From Chryseobacterium sp. GVT01B (GTDB taxonomy: Bacteria; Bacteroidota; Bacteroidia; Flavobacteriales; Weeksellaceae): a stretch of 64,000 bases of DNA. The DNA lies in NCBI RefSeq assembly GCF_019970045.1, contig NZ_JAHXYI010000005.1, forward strand, positions 62,001 through 126,000, given 5' to 3'. The translations under genes were made by a program, and so were the position numbers. Under the pieces are notes generated by a model. It was not told the DNA's origin and did not search any database. It worked only from the letters and a program-made list of their open reading frames with translations. Below are positions 1 to 9,363 of the stretch, piece by piece (within the stretch, counting starts at the first letter, position 1; each line of letters begins with the position of its first letter).

Positions 1-10
1 AAATAATTTA

Positions 11-84
11 AAGAAGGAAGAATCTTACTAACAGCCAGACACACATGAGATTCTTCATTACATTTCATTTCATTCAGAATGACA
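11..84. repeat. Palindromic intergenic repeat, copy 1
   Basis: Contains GAAGGAAGAATCTTA and, further right, TGAGATTCTTCATTACATTT followed by CATTCAGAATGACA. The two parts are roughly complementary, so the unit can fold on itself. The same unit, with a more complete left arm, is at 15342-15419. Non-coding. Bases 85-171 show no other feature except the short palindrome AGCCCTTAAGGG near 108. Confidence 0.75.
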
Positions 85-171
85 CTTTTGAAATAGTTTC
101 ATTTAAAGCCCTTAAGGGTTAAAAAAAATCAAATTAATATCCTATTCCATTAACATCAAAAACTAATCAAT

Positions 172-1752
172 ATGAGCGAAAATCATCACGAAAGCTACGA
201 AAATATGACCGACAGGCAGAAAAACCGCACCATATGGAGTGTGATCACCGCCTCTTCACTCGGTACATTGATAGAATGGTACGACTTCTATATCTTCGGA
301 AGTTTAGCCATTGTTTTAGCTACTAAATTTTTCCCTGCAGATAATCCTACCGCAGCATTTTTATCTACCCTGGCAACTTTTGCCGCCGGATTTGTGGTAA
401 GACCTTTCGGAGCTTTATTTTTCGGAAGACTGGGTGATATCATCGGAAGAAAATATACTTTTCTTGTCACCTTACTGATCATGGGATTTTCCACTTTCCT
501 GATCGGCTGTATTCCAAGTTATAAAACTATTGGATTTATGGCACCGGTTTTAGTTTTAATTTTAAGATTACTTCAAGGACTTGCCCTTGGTGGTGAATAC
601 GGAGGTGCTGCCACTTATGTTGCAGAATATGCCCAGCCTCACCGAAGAGGCTACTGGACTTCCTGGATTCAGACGACTGCAACAGCCGGACTTTTTATTT
701 CATTAATCGTTATTTTAATCACAAAATCAACCCTTTCGGCAGAAGAGTTTGACAACTGGGGATGGAGAGTTCCTTTCTGGATCTCGATTCTGATGGTTGC
801 CGTTTCTTATGTTATCAGAAAGAACATGAAAGAATCTCCTCTTTTTGCGAAGGCTAAAAGTGAGGGAAAAACGTCTAAAAACCCTTTGAAAGAGAGTTTC
901 GGGAACAGATACAACTTCAAGTTTGTATTATTGGCTTTATTTGGAGCGGCAATGGGACAAGGAGTTATCTGGTACACGGGTCAATTTTATGCCATGAGTT
1001 TCCTTCAAAAGGTAATGAATGTAGAATCCGCACAGGTGGACTCACTCATGGCTACTGCTTTGTTTTTAGGAACCCCTTTCTTTGTATTCTTTGGATGGCT
1101 CTCTGACAAAATTGGAAGAAAAGCAGTAATGATGACCGGAATGTTAGTCGCTATTTTAGCTTACAGACCTATTTATAACAGCATGTTCAAGAGTGTGAAT
1201 CTTGAAAGCAAAACTATTGCAGCCAATGGAATTACAGAAAAAAGAACCGCTAAAATCCACAGTGATATTGCCACGGACAGCCTGGTTACTTTTCATAAAG
1301 AAACTCTTTACACAGACGGCACTCTGATCAAAAAAGACAGTATTACTCATTGGTCGCCCGCAGGACCTGTTATGAAAGACGGAAAAGCGGAAGAACCAAA
1401 AATCTCCACCTCTGTAAAACTAAGTGACGACACCAAATGGTATCTGGTCTTCCTTGTATTTATACAGGTAATATTTGTAACAATGGTATATGGGCCTATT
1501 GCCGCTTTCCTTGTCGAGATGTTCCCTGTGAGAATCCGGTATACTTCAATGTCGTTACCATATCACATCGGAAACGGAGTATTCGGAGGACTTCTTCCGG
1601 CAGTGGCAACCTACCTGGTAACTACCGGAAAAGAAGCAGGTCATGCAACATGGTATCTTGAAGGACTCTGGTACCCAATTGGAGTCGCCGCAGTATGTCT
1701 GGTTATCGGATTATTTTATCTTAAAAATAAGAACAATAATCTTCACGATTAG
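172..1752 (+). CDS. MHS-family MFS transporter, probable organic-acid:H+ symporter
   Basis: A 526-residue inner-membrane transporter of the major facilitator superfamily, closest in pattern to the metabolite:H+ symporters (ProP/ShiA/KgtP type). The MFS loop motif GRLGDIIGRK is at residues 85-94, and a second copy (WLSDKIGRK) lies near 308-316. The N-terminal half has the typical LIEWYDFY segment and the GLALGGEYGGA helix. Unusual is a hydrophilic stretch at about residues 330-419 between two late helices, which makes the protein longer than a usual MHS member (about 430-450). It heads a group holding a CrbS-like kinase and two acyl-CoA synthetases, so acetate, propionate or a related acid is a reasonable guess for the substrate. 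That part is inference; the transporter class is secure. Confidence 0.85.
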   Translation: MSENHHESYENMTDRQKNRTIWSVITASSLGTLIEWYDFYIFGSLAIVLATKFFPADNPTAAFLSTLATFAAGFVVRPFGALFFGRLGDIIGRKYTFLVTLLIMGFSTFLIGCIPSYKTIGFMAPVLVLILRLLQGLALGGEYGGAATYVAEYAQPHRRGYWTSWIQTTATAGLFISLIVILITKSTLSAEEFDNWGWRVPFWISILMVAVSYVIRKNMKESPLFAKAKSEGKTSKNPLKESFGNRYNFKFVLLALFGAAMGQGVIWYTGQFYAMSFLQKVMNVESAQVDSLMATALFLGTPFFVFFGWLSDKIGRKAVMMTGMLVAILAYRPIYNSMFKSVNLESKTIAANGITEKRTAKIHSDIATDSLVTFHKETLYTDGTLIKKDSITHWSPAGPVMKDGKAEEPKISTSVKLSDDTKWYLVFLVFIQVIFVTMVYGPIAAFLVEMFPVRIRYTSMSLPYHIGNGVFGGLLPAVATYLVTTGKEAGHATWYLEGLWYPIGVAAVCLVIGLFYLKNKNNNLHD

Positions 1753-1795
1753 GTACTGAATCACTCAAATTTTTATTAATTTTAAAACTACTAAA

Positions 1796-2023
1796 ATGAA
1801 CGGACTAAAAAAAATATTAGGCATTCTCTGGATCGCAATCGCGGTGATTGTAGGATATTTCGGAATTACAGTACTGGGAATCCCAAAAATCGCATCCGGA
1901 AAGCAGGAAGATCTGGTTTTTGGCATCATCATTCTTTTTGTACTGATGCCAATTATTTCGGGAGGAATGGCCATTTTCGGCTATTATGCCCTGAAAGGAG
2001 AATATTCTGACGATAAAATTTAA
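1796..2023 (+). CDS. Small two-helix membrane protein (DUF6814-like)
   Basis: 75 residues with two strongly hydrophobic segments (about 5-27 and 41-66) joined by a short polar loop with IASGKQED. It starts 43 bases after the MHS transporter and is followed at once by a hairpin with a T-run, so the two probably share a transcript. I recall small proteins of this shape beside MHS transporters in Bacteroidetes, named DUF6814, but could not check this. An accessory subunit of the transporter is possible. No catalytic motif is visible. Confidence 0.7.
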   Translation: MNGLKKILGILWIAIAVIVGYFGITVLGIPKIASGKQEDLVFGIIILFVLMPIISGGMAIFGYYALKGEYSDDKI

Positions 2024-2033
2024 AAACCAAAAT

Positions 2034-2074
2034 AGATAATTGATGGATAGTACGTCCATCAATTATCTTTTATT
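2034..2074 (+). terminator. Intrinsic terminator or attenuator
   Basis: A perfect 14-bp stem (AGATAATTGATGGA at 2034-2047, TCCATCAATTATCT at 2055-2068) with a 7-base loop, followed by TTTTATT. It separates the transporter and its small partner from the kinase genes downstream. The stem is AT-rich, so some read-through is likely. Confidence 0.7.
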
Positions 2075-2085
2075 AATAATCATTT

Positions 2086-2280
2086 ATGAAAAAGAGACAC
2101 GAGCAAAAACTTATCATACTGAGCGTAGGGCTAATGATCGCTTTCAGCATTCCTATTTCATTGCTTTTCAACAGTGAAAGGGAAGTTCTAGGCTATCCTA
2201 TGATCCTTATCTATCTGTTCGTGGTCTGGATGATTTCCATTGTGATTTCTTTTGTAATCGTAAAAAGACATGATGAGTAG
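2086..2280 (+). CDS. Small membrane protein, coupled to the sensor kinase
   Basis: 64 residues, mostly two hydrophobic segments (about 9-28 and 37-58) with basic ends (KKRHEQK, VKRHDE). Its last codons overlap the start of the kinase gene by 11 bases (kinase ATG at 2270, this stop at 2278-2280), which suggests translational coupling. No family is recognised with confidence. The overlap and matching membrane location suggest a partner of the SLC5-type kinase, but that is inference. The gene could be missed by annotation because of its size. Confidence 0.65.
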   Translation: MKKRHEQKLIILSVGLMIAFSIPISLLFNSEREVLGYPMILIYLFVVWMISIVISFVIVKRHDE

Positions 2281-4975
2281 TTTCGCATTATTTTTTGTAG
2301 TCCTGTTTTACCTGGCACTTCTTTTCTTAGTTGCCCATCTGGCAGAGAAGAAAAAGAGTAAGCTATGGATTAACAATCCTTACATCTATGCATTGTCTCT
2401 TGCGGTATACTGTACTGCCTGGACGTATTATGGAAGCATTGGCGTTGCAGCTACAAGCGGATTAAACTATCTCCCGATTTACATTGGTCCTATTATGATT
2501 ATTCCGGCTTGGATCTATATTAACACCCGAATTGTAAGAATTTCAAGGGTTAATAAAATAAGCAGTCTTGCCGATTTCATCTCGTTAAGATATGGGAACA
2601 GCAGAAGCCTGAGTGCTATTATTACTGTGGTTTGCCTTTTGGCTATTGTTCCTTATATCGGATTGCAGATTAAAGCAATTTCGGAAACATTCCATTTGGT
2701 AACGGAAACTCCGATGTCAAAAAATATCCTGACCGACAATGCTACTTTTGTTGTGGTTTTAATTGCCTTGTTTTCTTCTTATTATGGAACGCGATATGTA
2801 GATGCTTCGGAAAAACGACTGGGGATTATTTCAGCCATTGCACTGGAGAGTTTTTTAAAATTATTCTTTATTATCATTCTCGGGCTTTTCGTAATCTATT
2901 ATGCCTTTGATGGGTTTTCAGATATTTATGAGAAAGCCAGCAGGTTTAAAGACTTTAAAGAAAAAAATACCTTTAATGGCATTGAAGGCGCTATGAACTG
3001 GATGATCTTGTGCATGATTTCCGCAACAGCAATATGTATTTTACCAAGACAATTCCACACCGCTATTGTTGAAAACAGACAAGAGAAACATATCAAAACT
3101 GCGATTTGGTTTTTTCCTCTTTATCTTTTAATCTTCACTGTATTTATTTTCCCGATTGCCTGGGGTGGAAGGTTGATTTTTGATGGTCAGAATGTAAACC
3201 CGGAGTTCTATTCTATTCTGATTCCGCAGCATTTTGACAATACTTTGATCACTGTGCTTGTTTTTCTGGGAGGATTGAGCTCATGCATTTCCATGATTAT
3301 TATTTCTGCCATTACCCTATCCATCATGCTTTCCAACAACCTCATCATTCCCTATGGATTGCTTGGAAAATTAAAATCCGAAAGTGAGGAACAAAATACA
3401 AGAATCATCACCAATATCAGGAAAATCAGCATTTTCGGACTGATTATCATGGCCTTTGTCTTTTATAAGTATTTCATTCTGAAAACATCTTTGGATTCCG
3501 TAGGATTGATCTCATTTGTTATTATTGCACAGCTGGCCCCTGCGTTTTTCGGAGCTTTATTCTGGAGAAGAGGAAGCTATAAAGGCGCTGTTACAGGGCT
3601 TATAGCAGGATTAGCAATCTGTTATTTCGGATTGATTATTCCACAGTACTATTTTTCATATAACCAGGAGTTCAAAGGGGCACTGAGAGACATGTATGAT
3701 GCTTTCGGATTTTTCACCATTCCTTATCTGGGAAGAATTCCACAGATTTTCTTCTGGTCTATGCTGGTCAATACAAGCCTGTTTACCATTGTTTCGGTAA
3801 GTTCTAAAGGAAATTACCGTGAAAGAAACTTTGCTGAATTGTATGTAGACATTGACAAATACATTCAGAATCATGAAAATGCTTTTATCTGGCGTGGAAC
3901 AGCTTATATTTCGGATATTCAGAATATTCTTGAGCGTTTTTTAGGCAAAAATAAAACAGAGCAGGCACTGCGAATTTTTAATTTAAAATATAATATTGAT
4001 TCAAAAACGGAAACCGCCGACTCAAGATTTATAAAATTCTCAGAAAACCTTCTAGCCGGAAGAATAGGAACAGCTTCTGCAAAAATATTAATTGAAGGTG
4101 TCACCAAAGAAGATAAAATATCTTTAAAAGAGGTTTTAAATATCCTCGAAGAATCTAAGGAAAACATCAGCTTAAATAAAAAACTTACCGAACAATCCGA
4201 AGAACTTCAAAAACTTTCTGACGATCTCCGAACCGCCAATGAAAACCTCATTGTCAAAGACCGTCAAAAAGACGACTTCCTGGATTCTGTTGCCCATGAA
4301 CTGAGAACTCCGATCACCGCTATCCGTTCTGCAGGAGAAATATTGGCTGACGATGACGATATTCCTTTCGATATCAAACAGGAATTTTTAAACAACATCA
4401 TTACAGAATCTGACAGATTAAGTGAAATCATCAATGATATTTTGTATCTGGACAAACTACAGCATGGCGAAATCTCTCTGCACATTCAGGAAAATAATAT
4501 TATTGAAACGTATAAAAAAGCATTAAGCCCGCTTCTTCATCTGATCCAACAAAAAAATATTCATTTAAGTGAAGTTAATCTTCTGAATCAGTTTATATTT
4601 GAATATGATGAAGCAAGAATGATTCAGCTGTTTCAGAATATATGGGGAAATGCTTTAAAATTTACAGATGAGCAGGGAACTATCCAGACCAAATTATTTG
4701 AAAAAGATCAACAGCTGGCCATCAGTATTTTCAATACCGGTAAACACATTCCGGAAGAAGATCTTGAAATGATTTTTGACAAATTTTATCAGTCTAAAAA
4801 TCAAAACATTATAAAGCCAACAGGAAGCGGACTGGGACTGGCCATTTCCAAAAAAATAGTACAGGCACACGGAGGAAGTATAAAAGCAGAAAACAGCGGT
4901 CTGGGCGTAACTTTCACTATAAGCATTCCCGAAAAAACTAAAAAAGAGATTACAGATGAAGTTGAACACCATTAA
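2270..4975 (+). CDS. CrbS-like hybrid: sodium/solute-symporter domain fused to histidine kinase
   Basis: 901 residues. Residues 1 to about 500 are multi-pass membrane and match the SLC5 sodium:solute symporter family (CTAWTYYGSIGVAATSG near the start). Residues about 524-630 (FIWRGTAYISDIQNILERFL onward) match the STAC domain that links SLC5 to kinase modules. A coiled coil at about 635-670 leads to a HisKA domain with H-box VAHELRTP, phospho-acceptor His676. The HATPase N-box (NALKFTDE) is near 794, and the G-box GSGLGLAISKKIVQAHGG is near 855. No PAS domain is visible. CrbS in Vibrio and Pseudomonas controls acetyl-CoA synthetase. Here a receiver gene follows 9 bases later and two acyl-CoA synthetase genes after that, which supports the same role. 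It may sense or transport the acid itself. Confidence 0.88.
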   Translation: MMSSFALFFVVLFYLALLFLVAHLAEKKKSKLWINNPYIYALSLAVYCTAWTYYGSIGVAATSGLNYLPIYIGPIMIIPAWIYINTRIVRISRVNKISSLADFISLRYGNSRSLSAIITVVCLLAIVPYIGLQIKAISETFHLVTETPMSKNILTDNATFVVVLIALFSSYYGTRYVDASEKRLGIISAIALESFLKLFFIIILGLFVIYYAFDGFSDIYEKASRFKDFKEKNTFNGIEGAMNWMILCMISATAICILPRQFHTAIVENRQEKHIKTAIWFFPLYLLIFTVFIFPIAWGGRLIFDGQNVNPEFYSILIPQHFDNTLITVLVFLGGLSSCISMIIISAITLSIMLSNNLIIPYGLLGKLKSESEEQNTRIITNIRKISIFGLIIMAFVFYKYFILKTSLDSVGLISFVIIAQLAPAFFGALFWRRGSYKGAVTGLIAGLAICYFGLIIPQYYFSYNQEFKGALRDMYDAFGFFTIPYLGRIPQIFFWSMLVNTSLFTIVSVSSKGNYRERNFAELYVDIDKYIQNHENAFIWRGTAYISDIQNILERFLGKNKTEQALRIFNLKYNIDSKTETADSRFIKFSENLLAGRIGTASAKILIEGVTKEDKISLKEVLNILEESKENISLNKKLTEQSEELQKLSDDLRTANENLIVKDRQKDDFLDSVAHELRTPITAIRSAGEILADDDDIPFDIKQEFLNNIITESDRLSEIINDILYLDKLQHGEISLHIQENNIIETYKKALSPLLHLIQQKNIHLSEVNLLNQFIFEYDEARMIQLFQNIWGNALKFTDEQGTIQTKLFEKDQQLAISIFNTGKHIPEEDLEMIFDKFYQSKNQNIIKPTGSGLGLAISKKIVQAHGGSIKAENSGLGVTFTISIPEKTKKEITDEVEHH

Positions 4976-4984
4976 AACCTTTTT

Positions 4985-5344
4985 ATGAGAAAGATAATTA
5001 TTGCGGATGACGAACACAAGATACTAATGTCGCTGGAATACAGCTTCAAGAAAAATGGCTATGACGTTTATATTGCCCGTGACGGTACGGAAGTTCTCGA
5101 CTTTTTGAAAACAATGGTCCCGGATGTGATCCTTCTAGACATTATGATGCCGAATCTTGACGGATACAGCACTTTGGACCTCATCAAACAGGACGAAAAA
5201 CTGAAAGACACCAAAGTTATCTTTCTGAGTGCCAAAAACAATCCCAGAGACATTGAAAAAGGCCTGGAAATGGGCGCAGATGCTTATGTCACAAAACCCT
5301 ACTCCATCAAAAAACTGATGCAGCAGATTGAAGAGATGTTTTAA
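4985..5344 (+). CDS. Stand-alone receiver-domain response regulator
   Basis: 119 residues forming one complete CheY-like receiver: acidic pair D8/D9, phospho-acceptor D52 in LLDIMMP, S82, and K104 in the TKPYS motif. The protein ends right after helix 5, so it has no DNA-binding or enzymatic output domain. It starts 9 bases after the SLC5 kinase, its almost certain partner. CrbR, the usual partner of CrbS, carries a LuxR-type output domain, so this system must signal differently, for example by protein contact or a phosphorelay. No frameshift remnant of an output domain is visible in the 149 bases downstream. Confidence 0.9.
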   Translation: MRKIIIADDEHKILMSLEYSFKKNGYDVYIARDGTEVLDFLKTMVPDVILLDIMMPNLDGYSTLDLIKQDEKLKDTKVIFLSAKNNPRDIEKGLEMGADAYVTKPYSIKKLMQQIEEMF

Positions 5345-5349
5345 CATGT

Positions 5350-5466
5350 AAAATTAAACCATTAAGATTTATAAAGGAATTAAGAGTATTAAGAGATTGC
5401 TTCACCTTCGGCTCGCAATGACACGGCGCTTATCCTTGTCAAAGTTTAAAACCTTGAAAGGATACG
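5350..5466. repeat. Intergenic repeat segment
   Basis: AAACCATTAAGATT at about 5357 followed by TTAAGAGTATTAAGAG recurs near 48534 and, inverted, at 48653. The stretch CTTCACCTTCGGCTCGCAAT is followed by an imperfect hairpin (TATCCTTGTCAAAG against CTTGAAAGGATA) at about 5431-5464. There is no T-run after the hairpin, so it is not a clear terminator. It lies between the receiver gene and the PrpE-like gene. Confidence 0.55.
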
Positions 5467-5493
5467 CAAAAAACCAAACACAAGACTAATGAT

Positions 5494-7380
5494 ATGGATA
5501 CTGATACATTATTTAAACAAAGTATAGAAAACAAAGAAGATTTCTGGAAAGAACAGGCCGGAGAAATACAATGGTTTGATTTTCCTACGCAGATTCTCTC
5601 TAAAGACGAAAATGATTACCCGCAATGGTTTTCCGACGGAAAGCTCAATATGTGTTACTTGTGTATCGACAAGCACATTGAAGACGGATTTGGAGATCAG
5701 ATTGCAGTCATTTATGATTCACCTGTCACCAATCAAAAGAAAACCTACACCTTCAATCAGGTAAAAGAGGAAGTTTCAAAATTCGCAGGAGGGATGGCTT
5801 CTTTAGGTTTAAAAAAAGGAGATACAGCGGTTATCTATATGCCAATGATCCCTCAGACTCTTTTTGCTATGCTGGCATGTGCGAGAATCGGGGTTATTCA
5901 TAATGTGGTTTTCGGAGGTTTTGCTCCCAATGAACTTGTGGTAAGAATTGACGACTGCAAACCTAAAGTTTTAATCACAGCAACTGCAGGAGTAGAAATT
6001 GCCAAAAGAATTCCTTACCTCCCGCTGGTTGAAAAAGCGATTGAACTGGCACAGGATAAAGTTGATCATATTGTTGTATACAACAGAAAATTAGTAGATA
6101 ATCAGGATGAAATGTTCGATGGACTGATTGATTATGAAGAACTGGTTGAAAAATCAGCTCCGGCAGACTGTATTTCTGTGGAATCTACCCATCCGCTTTA
6201 TTTACTTTATACTTCGGGAACTACAGGCAAACCCAAAGGCATTGTTCGTGATACCGGAGGTTATGCGACTGCCTTAAAATTTTCTATGACGTATGTTTAC
6301 GGAGTGGAACCGGGAGAAACCTATTGGGCAGCTTCAGATTTCGGATGGGCAGTGGGCCATAGTTTTTCGGTGTACGGACCGCTCATCAACAGAAATACAA
6401 CTATTATTTTTGAAGGAAAACCTATCATGACTCCTGATGCAGGAACATTTTGGAGAATCATTTCAGAATATAAGGTTTCGGTGATGTTTACTGCACCTAC
6501 CGCTATCAGGGCAATCAAAAAAGAAGATCCCAACGGAGAACTTATAAAAAAATACGATTTAACCCATTTCAAAAAACAGTTTCTGGCGGGTGAAAGATGC
6601 GATGTAGCTACACTGGATTGGTTTGCAGAACATATCGGAATTCCGGCTATAGACCATTGGTGGCAGACAGAATCCGGATGGCCTATGCTCGGATTGCTGA
6701 CTCAGGATGAAAGTTATCAGATCAAAAGAGCTTCAGCAGGAAAACCTGTTCCAGGATATGACATTAAAATCTTTGATGAAAACGGACTGGAACTTGATCC
6801 CCATCACGAAGGCTATCTGGTGATTAAACTTCCTCTTCCCCCCGGTGCTATGCTTGGAATATGGAAAGACTATGCACGTTTTGAAAACAGTTACCTGTCT
6901 CAATATCAAGGCTATTACTTCTCTGGAGACGGTGCAATACAAGATGAAGACGGCTATATTTTCATCACTGGAAGAGTGGATGATGTAATCAACGTTGCGG
7001 GACACAGACTTTCAACTTCTGAAATGGAGGAAATTGTTTCTTCACATCCGGATGTTGCAGAATGTGCTGTGGTAGGTATTGATGATGATTTAAAAGGACA
7101 GGTGCCTTTTGCTACAGTGGTTTTAAAGAATGGCTCAACCATTTCTGAAGAAGACATTGAAAAAGATATCATTCAGATGGTTCGCAATAAAATCGGAGCA
7201 GTGGCTTTTCTGAAAAACGCTATGGTTGTCAAACGCTTACCTAAAACACGCTCCGGAAAGATTTTAAGGAAACTGATCCGAACTTTACTTGACGGAAAAG
7301 GTTTTCAGATTCCTTCAACGATTGACGATGAGAAAATCATTGATGAAATTCAGGAAAAAATCAGGGAATACAAGGCTTAA
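5494..7380 (+). CDS. prpE: Acyl-CoA synthetase, propionyl-CoA synthetase type
   Basis: 628-residue cytosolic AMP-forming ligase that makes an acyl-AMP and then an acyl-CoA. The N-terminal ACAS domain is followed by the AMP-binding core: P-loop YTSGTTGKPKG near 246, WWQTESGWP near 388, GRVDDVINVAGHR near 490, and the C-terminal catalytic Lys589 in TRSGKILRK, the usual site of regulatory lysine acetylation. The tract GIVRDTGGYATAL after the P-loop and the phrase VAGHRLSTSEMEE fit the PrpE/ACSS3 branch rather than Acs. It lies between the receiver gene and acs, and the pair likely activates propionate and acetate. Propionate as substrate is inferred from these branch-specific motifs. The start is set by the first ATG after a non-coding repeat. 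Confidence 0.82.
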   Translation: MDTDTLFKQSIENKEDFWKEQAGEIQWFDFPTQILSKDENDYPQWFSDGKLNMCYLCIDKHIEDGFGDQIAVIYDSPVTNQKKTYTFNQVKEEVSKFAGGMASLGLKKGDTAVIYMPMIPQTLFAMLACARIGVIHNVVFGGFAPNELVVRIDDCKPKVLITATAGVEIAKRIPYLPLVEKAIELAQDKVDHIVVYNRKLVDNQDEMFDGLIDYEELVEKSAPADCISVESTHPLYLLYTSGTTGKPKGIVRDTGGYATALKFSMTYVYGVEPGETYWAASDFGWAVGHSFSVYGPLINRNTTIIFEGKPIMTPDAGTFWRIISEYKVSVMFTAPTAIRAIKKEDPNGELIKKYDLTHFKKQFLAGERCDVATLDWFAEHIGIPAIDHWWQTESGWPMLGLLTQDESYQIKRASAGKPVPGYDIKIFDENGLELDPHHEGYLVIKLPLPPGAMLGIWKDYARFENSYLSQYQGYYFSGDGAIQDEDGYIFITGRVDDVINVAGHRLSTSEMEEIVSSHPDVAECAVVGIDDDLKGQVPFATVVLKNGSTISEEDIEKDIIQMVRNKIGAVAFLKNAMVVKRLPKTRSGKILRKLIRTLLDGKGFQIPSTIDDEKIIDEIQEKIREYKA

Positions 7381-7439
7381 GCCAGAAATTAAACATAAAT
7401 TTAAATAAAATAAATTCAAATTTCAAAAACGAAAGGGAT

Positions 7440-9347
7440 ATGAGAAATTACTTAATAGAAGATTTACCACAGTATTTTGAAGATTATAAAAAGTCTATCA
7501 AAAATCCTAAAAAATTCTGGGATAAGGTAGCAGATCAAAATTTTGTGTGGTACCAAAGATGGAGCAAGGTTGTTAAGTACGATATGAATGAAGCTAAAAT
7601 CACCTGGTTCAAAAATGCTAAACTCAATATTACCAAAAACTGTATAGACAGACATCTTACCATACGAGGAGAGAAAACAGCGATCATCTGGGAACCCAAT
7701 GATCCGAAGGAAGAAGTACAGCATATTTCTTATCAGGAATTGTATACACGCGTTAATAAAACAGCCAATGTTTTACGTGATATGGGGATTGAAAAGGGAG
7801 ACAGAGTCTGTATTTACCTTCCCATGATTCCTGAACTGGCTATTACCATGCTTGCCTGTGCAAAGCTGGGAGCAGTACACTCTGTAATCTTTGCAGGATT
7901 CTCAGCTTCGGCAGTAGCTTCAAGGGTAAATGATTGTGAAGCCAAAATGGTGATCACATCGGATGGAAGTTACAGAGGAAATAAAGTTCTTGACCTGAAA
8001 AGTATTGTGGATGATGCTTTGGAAAAAACACCAACAGTTGAAAACGTTCTTGTAGTCAAGAGAACCCATAACGAAATTACAATGAAAGAAGGAAGAGATC
8101 ACTGGATGGCTGACCTGTATGAGAAAGCATCTCCTGATTTCGTTACGGTAATTATGGATTCTGAAGATCCGCTTTTCATTTTATATACTTCCGGATCTAC
8201 AGGAAAACCAAAAGGAATGCTTCATACCTGTGCCGGATATATGGTGTACACAGCTTATACATTCAAAAATGTATTCAATTATAAAGAAAATGATATTTAT
8301 TGGTGTACTGCAGATATCGGGTGGATTACGGGACATTCTTATATACTTTACGGACCGTTATTAAATGGGGCTACCACCGTAATTTTTGAAGGAGTTCCTA
8401 CTTATCCTGAACCGGACCGCTTCTGGGAAGTGATTGAAAAACACAAGATTACTCAGTTTTATACTGCTCCTACTGCAATCCGTTCTTTAGCGAAGGAAAG
8501 TGCGGAATGGGTAGATAAACATGATCTCAGCTCTCTTAAAGTCATTGGTTCTGTAGGTGAACCTATTAATGATGAGGCGTGGCATTGGTTCAATGACCAT
8601 GTTGGAAAGAAAAAATGTCCGATCGTAGATACGTGGTGGCAAACTGAAACAGGAGGAATCATGATCTCGCCGCTTCCTTTTGTTACCCCAACGAAACCTA
8701 CTTACGCCACTCTTCCACTGCCAGGTGTACAGCCTGTTTTGATGGATGACAAACGAAATGAAATTACAGGAAATCAGGTGACAGGAAATCTTTGCATCCG
8801 TTTTCCATGGCCGGGAATCGCCAGAACGATCTGGGGAGACCATCAAAGGTATAAAGAAACCTATTTTACGGCTTTCCCAGGAAAATATTTCACCGGAGAT
8901 GGCGCATTGAGGGATGAAGTGGGTTATTACAGAATTACGGGGCGTGTAGATGATGTGATCATCGTTTCCGGACACAATCTTGGAACTGCACCTATTGAAG
9001 ATAGTATCAACCAGCACCCTGCCGTTGCAGAATCTGCTATTGTAGGCTATCCGCACGACATTAAAGGAAACGCATTGTATGGTTATGTGATGCTTAAAGA
9101 ATCTGGTGAAGGACGTGATAAGGAAAACCTGAAAAAAGAGATTAATCAATTGATTTCAGATCAGATCGGTCCAATTGCCAAGCTGGATAAAATACAGTTT
9201 GTTTCCGGACTTCCGAAAACGCGTTCAGGAAAAATCATGCGTAGAATATTGAGAAAAATTGCAGAGGGTGACTTCAGTAATTTTGGAGATATCAGTACAC
9301 TTTTAAATCCTGAGATTGTAGAAGAAATCAAAAACGAAAGAATTTAA
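7440..9347 (+). CDS. acs: Acetate--CoA ligase
   Basis: 635 residues, a normal length for Acs. It activates acetate to acetyl-CoA through acetyl-AMP. Visible are the ACAS N-terminal domain, P-loop YTSGSTGKPKGMLHT, core motif DTWWQTETGG, hinge region GRVDDVIIVSGHNLGTAP, and Lys598 in TRSGKIMRR, the residue acetylated in well-studied Acs proteins. The region YWCTADIGWITGHSY is typical of acetate-specific members. It follows the PrpE-like gene by 59 bases on the same strand and is closed by a strong hairpin. Control by the upstream CrbS-like kinase is expected from the known CrbSR-acs link. Confidence 0.92.
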   Translation: MRNYLIEDLPQYFEDYKKSIKNPKKFWDKVADQNFVWYQRWSKVVKYDMNEAKITWFKNAKLNITKNCIDRHLTIRGEKTAIIWEPNDPKEEVQHISYQELYTRVNKTANVLRDMGIEKGDRVCIYLPMIPELAITMLACAKLGAVHSVIFAGFSASAVASRVNDCEAKMVITSDGSYRGNKVLDLKSIVDDALEKTPTVENVLVVKRTHNEITMKEGRDHWMADLYEKASPDFVTVIMDSEDPLFILYTSGSTGKPKGMLHTCAGYMVYTAYTFKNVFNYKENDIYWCTADIGWITGHSYILYGPLLNGATTVIFEGVPTYPEPDRFWEVIEKHKITQFYTAPTAIRSLAKESAEWVDKHDLSSLKVIGSVGEPINDEAWHWFNDHVGKKKCPIVDTWWQTETGGIMISPLPFVTPTKPTYATLPLPGVQPVLMDDKRNEITGNQVTGNLCIRFPWPGIARTIWGDHQRYKETYFTAFPGKYFTGDGALRDEVGYYRITGRVDDVIIVSGHNLGTAPIEDSINQHPAVAESAIVGYPHDIKGNALYGYVMLKESGEGRDKENLKKEINQLISDQIGPIAKLDKIQFVSGLPKTRSGKIMRRILRKIAEGDFSNFGDISTLLNPEIVEEIKNERI

Positions 9348-9363
9348 TTATATTCAATTTTTT

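Noticed and set aside
5431..5464. Hairpin TATCCTTGTCAAAG ... as a terminator after the receiver gene
   Set aside because: The stem is imperfect and no T-run follows. It looks like part of a repeat.
8487..9149. A 220-codon open frame on the minus strand opposite acs
   Set aside because: It lies wholly inside acs, which has clear family motifs in its own frame. The translation has no domain pattern and looks like a codon-bias shadow.
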